Of a stretch of DNA of 64,000 nucleotides, positions 57,275-64,000 are shown one piece after another. The stretch is taken from assembly GCA_947371015.1 (NCBI GenBank), contig CANBNK010000011.1, positions 1 through 64,000 on the forward strand, written 5' to 3'. Below the pieces are notes generated by a model, which was given only the letters and a program-made list of their open reading frames with translations, had not been told where the DNA came from and searched no databases. Position numbers and translations under genes: made by a program. The DNA comes from Acetobacteraceae bacterium (GTDB lineage: Bacteria > Pseudomonadota > Alphaproteobacteria > Acetobacterales > Acetobacteraceae). The stretch's first letter is position 1, and each line of letters starts with the position of its first letter.

Positions 57275-58249
57275 CTATCCGGCGTTGGGCGCCAGCAACC
57301 CATGCCGCCGCAGCGTGGCCTTTTCGATCTCATGCTGCCGCCGGCTATTGGCATCATATTCGGCGGTCGGCGCGTACAGCATCGGCATGTTGAAGCGCGC
57401 CATCACCTCGCGCGTCGCCGGGTCGAACAGCGCTTCCTTCAGCGCATCGTGCAGCCGCGCCACCACGGCCGGGTCCATGCCGCGCGGCCCGGCCAGGCCG
57501 TAGGGGCTCTCGATCACCATATCCAGCCCGACCTCCTTCAGCGTCGGCGCATCGGGGAAGCGCGGCATCCGCGCCCCCGCCCATACCGTCAGCAGGCGGA
57601 ACTGCCCATCCTGCACCAGCTGCGCCCAGCCGCTGGCATCCGCCACCGCGTCGATCTGCTTGCTCAGCAGCCCGGTATAAAGCTCCCCGCCGCCGCGATA
57701 CGGCACATGGGTCAGTTCCATGCCCGTGGCCTTGGCGATGTCCAGCATCACCATGTGCTGCACCGAAACCGGCCCCAGCGTGCCATAGGTCACCACGCCC
57801 GGGTTCGCCTTCGCATGCGCGACGAACTCGGCGAAGCTCCGCCACGGGCTGTCCGCCCGCACCACGATCCCGTGCGAGGACCCGCTCAGCTGGATGATGT
57901 AGGTGAAGTCCGTGAGCGGATCATAGGTCGGCCGCTCCACCGACAGCGCGGCGCGGAACACCCCGGTGTGGATCTGCGCCAGCGTATAGCCATCCGGCCG
58001 CACATCCTTCAGCGCGGCAGCGCCGAGCGAGCCACTGGCCCCCGCGCGGTTCTCCGGCACCACCAGCTGCCCCAGCCGCTTGCTGGCCTGGTCCGACAGG
58101 GTGCGGAAGAACACATCGGCCGAAGCCCCGGGCGGCCAGGGGATCAGCAGCCGGATCGGCTTTTCCGGGTAGCGACCTTGCGCCAGGGCCGGCGTCGCCA
58201 ACAAGGCGCTGGCCAGCACGGCACGGCGGGTTGGGGCGGTGTCGTGCAT
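57275..58249 (-). CDS. TctC/Bug family substrate-binding protein
   Basis: Periplasmic receptor, 324 residues: signal peptide (MHDTAPTRRAVLASALLATP), PEKPIRLLIPWPPGASADVF, VVPENRAGASGSLGAAALKD, YRGGGELYTGLLSKQIDAVA and LKEVGLDMVIESPYGLAGP. It is the first gene of the minus-strand operon with the SDR and the two luciferase-like enzymes (69-base gap). The divergent flavin monooxygenase starts 131 bases away. Confidence 0.93.
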   Translation of the reverse strand: MHDTAPTRRAVLASALLATPALAQGRYPEKPIRLLIPWPPGASADVFFRTLSDQASKRLGQLVVPENRAGASGSLGAAALKDVRPDGYTLAQIHTGVFRAALSVERPTYDPLTDFTYIIQLSGSSHGIVVRADSPWRSFAEFVAHAKANPGVVTYGTLGPVSVQHMVMLDIAKATGMELTHVPYRGGGELYTGLLSKQIDAVADASGWAQLVQDGQFRLLTVWAGARMPRFPDAPTLKEVGLDMVIESPYGLAGPRGMDPAVVARLHDALKEALFDPATREVMARFNMPMLYAPTAEYDANSRRQHEIEKATLRRHGLLAPNAG

Positions 58250-58380
58250 GCGGCGGCCTTTCGTGAACAACCCGTCATGCTCCGCACCCACCCCGCCGCA
58301 AGTCAAGCGGCAACCGCCCGCGATTGACCCCGCCGCTGCATCGGCTAAGGCTGCCGGCAAGAGATCGGGAGCAGACGCAG

Positions 58381-60135
58381 ATGGACGGCGACACACAGGG
58401 CCTGGCGACACAGCACGCGGCCACCACCTGGCTGAATGCCTTCGAGGCTGCCCTTGCCGCGGGCGACGCCGCCGCCGCCGCCGCACTATTCGCCGAGGAT
58501 GCGCATTGGCGCGACGTGCTGGCCTTCGGCTGGGACATCGCCACCGTCTCCGGCCCCGCCGCCATCCAGGTCCGCCTGGCCGCCACGCTGCCGCGCACCC
58601 GCCCGCACGCGCTGCACCTGCCCGCCGACCGCACTGCGCCCCGCCGCGTCAAGCGCGCCGGCCAGGAAGCGCTGGAAGTCATCTTCGAATTCACCACCGC
58701 CATCGGCCCGGTCAACGCCGTGGCCCGCCTGGTACCGGACGCCACCGGCACGCTGCGCGCCTGGACCCTGCTGACCAAGCTGGACGGCCTGGCCGACCAC
58801 CCCGAACGCGCCAGCAAGCAGCACGCCAGCGAGGCCGACTATTCCCGCGATTTTGGGGGAGACAACTGGCTGGACAAGCGCATCAAGGCCCGCAGCTACG
58901 CCGACCACGACCCCGCCGTCATCATCGTCGGCGGCGGCCAGGCCGGCCTGTCCATCGCCGCCCGGCTGATGGCCTTCGGCGTGGACGCGCTGATCGTGGA
59001 CCGCGAGCAGCGCATCGGCGACAATTGGCGCCGGCGCTATCACGCGCTGACGCTGCACAACGAGGTGCACGTTAACCACCTGCCCTACATGCCGTTCCCG
59101 CCGACCTGGCCGGTCTTCATCCCCAAGGACAAGCTGGCCAACTGGTTCGAAGCCTATGTCGATGCGCTGGACCTGAACTTCTGGACCGGCACCGAACTCT
59201 CCGCCGGCAGCTACGACGAAGCCGCGCAGCACTGGACCGTCACGCTGACCCGCACCGACGGCACCACGCGCACGATGAAGCCGCGCCACCTGATCTTCGC
59301 CACCGGCGTCTCCTCCATCCCCATCATGCCCAAGCTGCCGGGGTTGGAGGACTTCGCCGGCACCGTGCAGCACTCCGGCGCTTATACTGAAGGCGGCGAC
59401 TGGAAGGGCAAGCGCGCCCTGGTACTGGGCACCGGCAACAGCGGCCACGACGTGGCGCAGGACCTCTGCGCCAGCGGCGCCCAGGTCAGCATGATCCAGC
59501 GCAGCCCCACCTATGTGGTCGGCATCCGCGAGGCCCAGGCGGTCTATACGCTCTACACCGAGGGCCTGCCGATGGAGGATTGCGACCTGCTCGCCACCTC
59601 CTTCCCCTACCCGGTGCTGCGCCAGGCCTACCAGCTCTCCACCGCGCATTCGGCCGCCGTGGACAAGCCGCTGCTGGATGGGCTGCGCGCCCGCGGCTTC
59701 CGCCTGACCCTGGGCGAGGACGATACCGGCTTCCAGATGATGTATCTGCGCCGCGGCGGCGGCTACTACTTCAACGTCGGCGCCTCGGACATGATCGTCG
59801 ATGGCCGCGTCGGCCTGGTGCAGTGGGACAGCATCGAACGCTTCGTGCCCGAAGGCGCCCGGCTGAAGGATGGCAGCATCGTGCCGGCCGAGCTGCTGGT
59901 GCTCGCCACCGGCTACAAGAACCAGCAGGAGACCGTCCGCGCCGCCCTGGGTGATACGGTGGCGGACCGCCTCGGCACCGTCTGGGGGTTCGATACCGGC
60001 GGCGAGCTGCGCAACATGTGGCGGCCGACGCCGCAGCCGGGGCTGTGGTTCACCGCCGGCAGCCTGGCGCAGTGCCGCATCTACTCCAAGGTGCTGGCCT
60101 TGCAGATCAAGGCGCGGGAAGTGGGGCTGGTCTAG
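58381..60135 (+). CDS. Flavin-containing monooxygenase with N-terminal NTF2-like domain
   Basis: A 584-residue protein. Residues 1-150 (MDGDTQGLATQHAATTWLNA, FAEDAHWRDVLAFGWDIAT) resemble an NTF2/SnoaL-like fold. The FAD Rossmann motif is VGGGQAGLSIAARL at about 183, and the second NADPH motif LGTGNSGHDVAQDL lies at about 350. In between is the segment FATGVSSIPIMPKLPG. This two-domain form is found in proteobacterial FMO/YUCCA-type enzymes that oxidise amines, sulfides or ketones. The start at 58381 follows AGATCGGGAGC. It is flanked by two divergent or convergent tctC genes. Confidence 0.9.
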   Translation: MDGDTQGLATQHAATTWLNAFEAALAAGDAAAAAALFAEDAHWRDVLAFGWDIATVSGPAAIQVRLAATLPRTRPHALHLPADRTAPRRVKRAGQEALEVIFEFTTAIGPVNAVARLVPDATGTLRAWTLLTKLDGLADHPERASKQHASEADYSRDFGGDNWLDKRIKARSYADHDPAVIIVGGGQAGLSIAARLMAFGVDALIVDREQRIGDNWRRRYHALTLHNEVHVNHLPYMPFPPTWPVFIPKDKLANWFEAYVDALDLNFWTGTELSAGSYDEAAQHWTVTLTRTDGTTRTMKPRHLIFATGVSSIPIMPKLPGLEDFAGTVQHSGAYTEGGDWKGKRALVLGTGNSGHDVAQDLCASGAQVSMIQRSPTYVVGIREAQAVYTLYTEGLPMEDCDLLATSFPYPVLRQAYQLSTAHSAAVDKPLLDGLRARGFRLTLGEDDTGFQMMYLRRGGGYYFNVGASDMIVDGRVGLVQWDSIERFVPEGARLKDGSIVPAELLVLATGYKNQQETVRAALGDTVADRLGTVWGFDTGGELRNMWRPTPQPGLWFTAGSLAQCRIYSKVLALQIKAREVGLV

Positions 60136-60143
60136 CCCCGCCC

Positions 60144-60174
60144 GCGCCGCTCGCCCCGCGCCCCTGGGCGGCGC
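60144..60174. terminator. Stem-loop between convergent genes
   Basis: GCGCCGC and GCGGCGC form a seven-base stem around a 17-base loop in the 40-base gap between the monooxygenase and the convergent tctC. No T-tract. Confidence 0.35.
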
Positions 60175-60175
60175 G

Positions 60176-61159
60176 CTACTCCGGCTTGGCGCCGGAAATC
60201 CGCACCATCTCGGCCCAGGCCGGCGTCTCCGCCTTCAGCCGCGCCTTGGCCTGCTCCGGCGTGGAACCGGTCAGCCGCGCGCCGATCTCAATCGCGCGGC
60301 GCTGCAAGGCCGGGTCGGCCCAGGCGGCCCGCACCTCCCGCGAAATCAGGTGCTGGATCTCGGCCGGCATCGCCGCCGGCCCGGCCCACAAATGCCAGGG
60401 CGAGACGTTGAAGTTGTCCATCCCCGCCTCGGCCATGGTCGGGATGTTCGGCAGCGTCGGCCAGCGCGCCGGCATGGTGATCGCCAGGCCGCGGATGCTG
60501 CCATCGGCGATCACGCCGCCATAGCTGGCCAGGTTGTCCACCGCCACCTGGATATCGCCGGACAGGATCGCCGGAATGGTCTGCGCCGCACCGCGGAACG
60601 GCACATGCGTGCCCGAAATGCCGTTCCGCCCCAGCAGATACGCCCCCGACAGATGGATGGTGGAGCCCACGCCGGAGGACCCATAGCTGATCCCGCCCGG
60701 CCGCAGCTTGGCCCAGGCGATGAACTCCGCCAGCGTCTTCGCCGGGCAATGCTGCGGCGAGACGGCGACGACATTCGGCAGGTCCCACATCGCCGAAATC
60801 CAGGCGAAGTCGTTTTCCGGGTCGAACGGCAGCCGGGTGAACAGCATCGGGTTGATGACGACATTGTGCATGCTGACGGTGCCGATGGTGTAGCCATCCG
60901 GCGTGGCCCGCGCGATCGCCTCGGCGCCGATATTGCCTGACGCGCCGCTGCGCGTCTCCACGATGAAGTTCTGGCCGAAGCGCTGCGTCATCTTCTCCGC
61001 CGCCAGCCGCGTCATCACGTCCAGGCTGCCGCCGGGCGGAAAGCCGACGATGACCTTTACGGGTCGGTTCGGCCAGGGCGCCTGCGCCAGGGCAGGCATG
61101 GCCAAGGGGGCGGCGAGCAGGGCGGGGGTGGCGGCAAGCAGGCGGCGGCGCGCAATCAT
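60176..61159 (-). CDS. TctC/Bug family substrate-binding protein
   Basis: Periplasmic receptor, 327 residues: signal peptide (MIARRRLLAATPALLAAPLA), PNRPVKVIVGFPPGGSLDVM, VETRSGASGNIGAEAIARAT, FRGAAQTIPAILSGDIQVAV and MAEAGMDNFNVSPWHLWAG. It is monocistronic as far as the window shows, convergent with the monooxygenase. A GAGAGAA element precedes the ATG. Confidence 0.93.
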   Translation of the reverse strand: MIARRRLLAATPALLAAPLAMPALAQAPWPNRPVKVIVGFPPGGSLDVMTRLAAEKMTQRFGQNFIVETRSGASGNIGAEAIARATPDGYTIGTVSMHNVVINPMLFTRLPFDPENDFAWISAMWDLPNVVAVSPQHCPAKTLAEFIAWAKLRPGGISYGSSGVGSTIHLSGAYLLGRNGISGTHVPFRGAAQTIPAILSGDIQVAVDNLASYGGVIADGSIRGLAITMPARWPTLPNIPTMAEAGMDNFNVSPWHLWAGPAAMPAEIQHLISREVRAAWADPALQRRAIEIGARLTGSTPEQAKARLKAETPAWAEMVRISGAKPE

Positions 61160-61237
61160 CGGCGTTCTCTCCCAAGGGGTCTGCGCCCCGTGCCACCGAG
61201 CCTAGCAGCCCCATCGCGCCCAGGCCTAGCATCCCGT

Positions 61238-62038
61238 ATGCTCGACAACACGCCGCAAAAAGCCTCCCCCAGCTATCGCCTGGCCACCGAGGACCCCGAC
61301 CTCCTGCTGCGCGACGAAATGCGCCCGCAGCGTTTCGCCCTGGAATTCGCCAAGGCGGACTACGCGCTGCGCGACTGGGGCGTGCGCTCCACCGTCGTGG
61401 TCTTCGGCAGCGCCCGCATCCCGGCGCCGGAGGACGCTGCTGCCGCGCCGCCCGCGCTGCGCGCCCTGGCGCCCTGGTACGAAGCCGCACGCGCCTTCGC
61501 CCGCCTGGTCTCCGAACGCGGCGGCGCGCTGGCCCCCGATGGCAAGCTGCGGGACAACGTCATCGCCACCGGCGGCGGCCCCGGCATCATGGCCGCGGCC
61601 AATCGCGGCGCGGCGGAGGCCGGCGCCCCCAGCATCGGCTTCAACATCACCCTGCCGCATGAACAGGACCCCAACCCCTGGTCCACCCCGGCGCTGACCT
61701 TCCGCTTCCACTACTTCGCCCTCCGCAAGATGCACCTGGCCATGCGGGCCAATGCGCTGGCGGTCTTCCCCGGCGGCTTCGGCACCTTCGATGAGATGTT
61801 CGAGATCCTCACCCTGCTGCAAACCGGCAAGGCGCCGCCGGTGGCCGTGGTGCTGTTCGGCCGCGACTACTGGCAGGAGGTCCTCAACCTGCCCGCCCTG
61901 GTGCGCCACGGCATGATCTCGGAAGCCGACCTGGCGCTGTTCCGCCTGGTGGACACGCCGGAGGAAGCCTGGTCCTGGCTCACCACCCATGGCCTGAAGG
62001 CGCATTGCCCGGACCCGATGGCGGGCGGGGAGGACTGA
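61238..62038 (+). CDS. LOG family protein (TIGR00730-type)
   Basis: A 266-residue Rossmann-fold protein with the LOG motif PGGFGTFDEMFEILTLLQ (about residues 178-195). It also has VVFGSARIPAPEDAAAAPP near the N-terminus and VIATGGGPGIMAAANRGAAE. Members cleave nucleoside 5'-monophosphates (cytokinin riboside phosphoribohydrolase) or pyrimidine nucleotides. Start ATG 61238 is placed where the family-like sequence begins; an upstream GTG is in frame. Confidence 0.9.
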   Translation: MLDNTPQKASPSYRLATEDPDLLLRDEMRPQRFALEFAKADYALRDWGVRSTVVVFGSARIPAPEDAAAAPPALRALAPWYEAARAFARLVSERGGALAPDGKLRDNVIATGGGPGIMAAANRGAAEAGAPSIGFNITLPHEQDPNPWSTPALTFRFHYFALRKMHLAMRANALAVFPGGFGTFDEMFEILTLLQTGKAPPVAVVLFGRDYWQEVLNLPALVRHGMISEADLALFRLVDTPEEAWSWLTTHGLKAHCPDPMAGGED

Positions 62039-62233
62039 AGGGCCCCCAGCCGGCGCCGCGCGCACGCTATCGCTATCGCCGACGGCACCCACCCGGGAAC
62101 CGCCCCTTTGCGAGCACGTTCATCCTGGCAACCGCCGCTTCCCCCAAGCGGCGGCCTGGCAGGCGGTGGCGCGGCAACAGTCCCACCCGCGCCGCCGCCG
62201 GCCCCCCTTTTCCCAGCGCAAAGGCTTTCCCCG

Positions 62234-62647
62234 ATGTCCATGGGCACCCCCGCCACCGGCAGCCCCGCCGCCACCACCGACGAGACCGCGCGCCTGATCG
62301 CGGCCGAGAAGGTCAACGGCACCTCGGTGTACAACCGCCAGGGCGAACACCTCGGCAGCATCGAGGACGTCATGCTGGACAAGGTCTCCGGCAAGGTGGC
62401 CTACGCGGTGCTGGGCTTCGGCGGCTTCCTAGGCATCGGCGAGCGGTACCACCCGCTGCCCTGGTCCGTGCTGGCCTATGACACCCGGCTCGGCGGCTAT
62501 GTGGTTGACCTCGACCGCGCCCGGCTGGAGGGCGCCCCTACCTTCGCTGCCAACGAGGATGTGGATTGGAACGACCGCAAATGGGGCCAGCGGGTGAACG
62601 ACTACTACGGCACCACCCCCTGGTGGGCCGCAGCCCCCGCCGCCTGA
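62234..62647 (+). CDS. PRC-barrel domain-containing protein
   Basis: A 137-residue protein with a PRC-barrel: LIAAEKVNGTSVYNRQGEHL, GSIEDVMLDKVSGKVAYAVL, GFGGFLGIGERYHPLPWSVL. The family is found in photosynthetic reaction-centre H and in ribosome-maturation proteins; the stand-alone form has no settled role. The ATG at 62234 precedes MSMGTPATG; an ATG at 62240 is in frame. The tail is Trp-rich (GTTPWWAAAPAA). Confidence 0.85.
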   Translation: MSMGTPATGSPAATTDETARLIAAEKVNGTSVYNRQGEHLGSIEDVMLDKVSGKVAYAVLGFGGFLGIGERYHPLPWSVLAYDTRLGGYVVDLDRARLEGAPTFAANEDVDWNDRKWGQRVNDYYGTTPWWAAAPAA

Positions 62648-62791
62648 AGACGGCACCAGCACGCCGGGTACACACTGCCGGGCCGGACCCAAGCGGGCGC
62701 GCGGCTCGCGCCCCGCACAACCCGGCGCCTTGACCCCAGCCCGCGGCCAGCCGAGGTTTGCCCCCCTTCCACAAGCCAGGGGCAACCGCAC

Positions 62792-63532
62792 ATGGCCATC
62801 CGCATCGGCATCGCCGGCATCGCCGGCCGCATGGGCCAGCTTCTCGCCGAGGAAGCCACCGCCGCCGGCGCCATCCTCTCCGGCGGCCTGCAGCGCGGCG
62901 ACGACCCGGCCGCGCTGTTCGCCGCCAGCGATGTCGTCATCGACTTCACCCATGCCAGCGCCGCCGCACCTCACGCCGCCGCCGCCGCCGCTGCCGGCAA
63001 GCCCTTCGTGCTAGGCTCCTCCGGGCTGAACGCCGAACAGGAAGCCGCCGTGGCCGCAGCCGCCGGGCATAGCGCCATCTGCTACGCCGCCAACTTCGCG
63101 CCCGGCGTGAACCTGTTCCTCGCCCTGGCCGAACGTATGGCCGCGGCCCTGCCGCCCGAGGCCTACGACGCCGAAATAGTAGAAATGCACCACCGCCAGA
63201 AGGTCGATGCCCCCTCCGGCACCGCCGTCGCGCTCGGTCGCGCCGTCGCCCGCGGCCGCGGCACCACCCTGGAGGCCTGCGGCATCGAAAGCGGGCGAGA
63301 CGGCCACACCGGCGCCCGCCAGACCGGCGCCATCGGCTTCGCCGCGCTGCGCGGCGGCCAGGTGGTCGGCGAACACACCTTGCTGTTCGCTGCCGGCAGC
63401 GAACACATCAGCCTGACCCATCGCAGCTTCGACCGCCGGGTCTATGCCACCGGCGCGGTCCGCGCCGCGCTGTGGCTGCAGGGCCGCCCGCCGGGGCTGT
63501 ATGACATGAAGCACGTGCTGGGCATGAAGTAG
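62792..63532 (+). CDS. dapB: 4-Hydroxy-tetrahydrodipicolinate reductase
   Basis: DapB makes tetrahydrodipicolinate in lysine and diaminopimelate synthesis. The 246-residue product has the cofactor motif IGIAGIAGRMGQLLAEEATA and the active-site signature EMHHRQKVDAPSGTAVALG, and ends HVLGMK as many alphaproteobacterial members do. GGGG upstream of the ATG. It is followed by a convergent-free gap and the WcbI-like gene. Confidence 0.97.
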   Translation: MAIRIGIAGIAGRMGQLLAEEATAAGAILSGGLQRGDDPAALFAASDVVIDFTHASAAAPHAAAAAAAGKPFVLGSSGLNAEQEAAVAAAAGHSAICYAANFAPGVNLFLALAERMAAALPPEAYDAEIVEMHHRQKVDAPSGTAVALGRAVARGRGTTLEACGIESGRDGHTGARQTGAIGFAALRGGQVVGEHTLLFAAGSEHISLTHRSFDRRVYATGAVRAALWLQGRPPGLYDMKHVLGMK

Positions 63533-63590
63533 GCCCGGGGCTATATCTGAACCAGCGGCCGAGCCTCCTCGCCGCCCGGAACCGCCTCCC

Positions 63591-64000
63591 ATGCCCCGGC
63601 GCCTGCTGGTCACCTCGAATTGCCAAACCGGCGGCATCGCCGCGGCCCTGCGCGCCTGTTTCCCGGAAGATGAGGTCACCGCGCAGCCATTCTCGCCACC
63701 GGACGACATCGCTGCCCAGGCCCGGTTGGCCGAGGCCCTGGCCCAGGCCGACGCATGGATCGCGCCGCTGAAGACCATACCCTGGCTGCGGGAGGCGCCC
63801 TTCACGGCGCATATGGCGGGCAAGACGGTGGTCCAGCTTCCCCTGCTGAACTTCGCCGCCTTCCATCCAGACCTTGCTTACGTCCTGGACCTGCGCAGCG
63901 GCAGCTGGCTCAAGCCAGACTACCAGTCCCGCTTGGTGGTCCGCGCCTGGCAGCTTGGCGTCCAACGATCCATGGTGCCGCTGCTGTTCACCGGCAAGGT
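63591..64000 (+). CDS. WcbI-like polysaccharide biosynthesis protein (partial)
   Basis: Truncated by the window end. The visible 136 residues begin MPRRLLVTSNCQTGGIAAAL, with the NCQ motif near the start and a NFAAFHPDLAYVLDL segment. Both are features of the WcbI family of putative acetyltransferases in capsule and exopolysaccharide loci. The remainder lies outside the window. No ribosome-binding site is obvious; the start is the first ATG of the frame. Confidence 0.7.
   Translation, partial: MPRRLLVTSNCQTGGIAAALRACFPEDEVTAQPFSPPDDIAAQARLAEALAQADAWIAPLKTIPWLREAPFTAHMAGKTVVQLPLLNFAAFHPDLAYVLDLRSGSWLKPDYQSRLVVRAWQLGVQRSMVPLLFTGK

Overview
The window is high-GC, densely packed DNA from a bacterium, most likely an alphaproteobacterium of the Acetobacteraceae (Roseomonas-like). 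This rests on the GC-rich codon use, the housekeeping gene orders (bamD-recN-ligA; purC-purS-purQ-purL-bolA-grxD), and eight separate tripartite-tricarboxylate (TctC/Bug) solute receptors in 64 kb, a paralog expansion typical of that group and of Burkholderiales. The taxon is inferred from content, not from a marker-gene search.

Layout. 0.1-5.7 kb: bamD, recN, ligA and a metallo-beta-lactamase-fold hydrolase, nearly all overlapping. 5.7-8.5 kb (minus): an M24 Xaa-Pro aminopeptidase followed by a TctC receptor. 8.6-10.8 kb: a DUF1127 protein, an MFS transporter and a MOSC protein. 10.8-14.9 kb: a catabolic-looking operon (isocitrate-lyase/PEP-mutase superfamily, TauD/TfdA dioxygenase, TctC, luciferase-like monooxygenase). 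14.9-20.7 kb (minus): D-aminoacylase-type amidohydrolase, leuC-, leuD- and leuB-like genes and TctC in one tight operon. 20.9-31.7 kb (plus): a nine-gene operon (UbiD decarboxylase, FMN alpha-hydroxy-acid dehydrogenase, cupin, TctC, three-subunit molybdenum hydroxylase, acyl-CoA synthetase, enoyl-CoA-hydratase-fold enzyme). Its content closely matches the furoate/furandicarboxylate (Hmf) route to 2-oxoglutarate and is the most interesting system here.

31.7-33.3 kb (minus): three overlapping small genes (DUF2786, HExxH metalloprotein, TIGR02444). 33.3-36.2 kb: an MDR reductase reading in frame into an intradiol ring-cleavage dioxygenase, then TctC. 36.3-40.8 kb: radC with a long low-complexity N-terminus, a secreted trypsin-like protease, a lipoprotein and two TerC membrane proteins. 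40.9-48.4 kb: purine biosynthesis (purB; purC, purS, a small membrane protein, purQ, purL) followed by bolA and a monothiol glutaredoxin. 48.5-51.9 kb: aldo/keto reductase, glycosyltransferase, rpsD with an intrinsic terminator whose loop contains the stop codon, and a small membrane protein.

52-61 kb: TctC, an EF-hand protein, an epimerase-like protein, tRNA-Leu(UAA), a minus-strand operon (TctC, SDR, two luciferase-like oxidoreductases), a flavin monooxygenase and another TctC. 61-64 kb: LOG-family protein, PRC-barrel protein, dapB and the start of a WcbI-like gene cut by the window end. Taken together this is a core-genome segment interleaved with peripheral catabolic operons, each carrying its own periplasmic receptor. 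I saw no insertion sequence, prophage, CRISPR array or rRNA. No gap exceeds 300 bases; the first 100 bases hold nothing I can identify.
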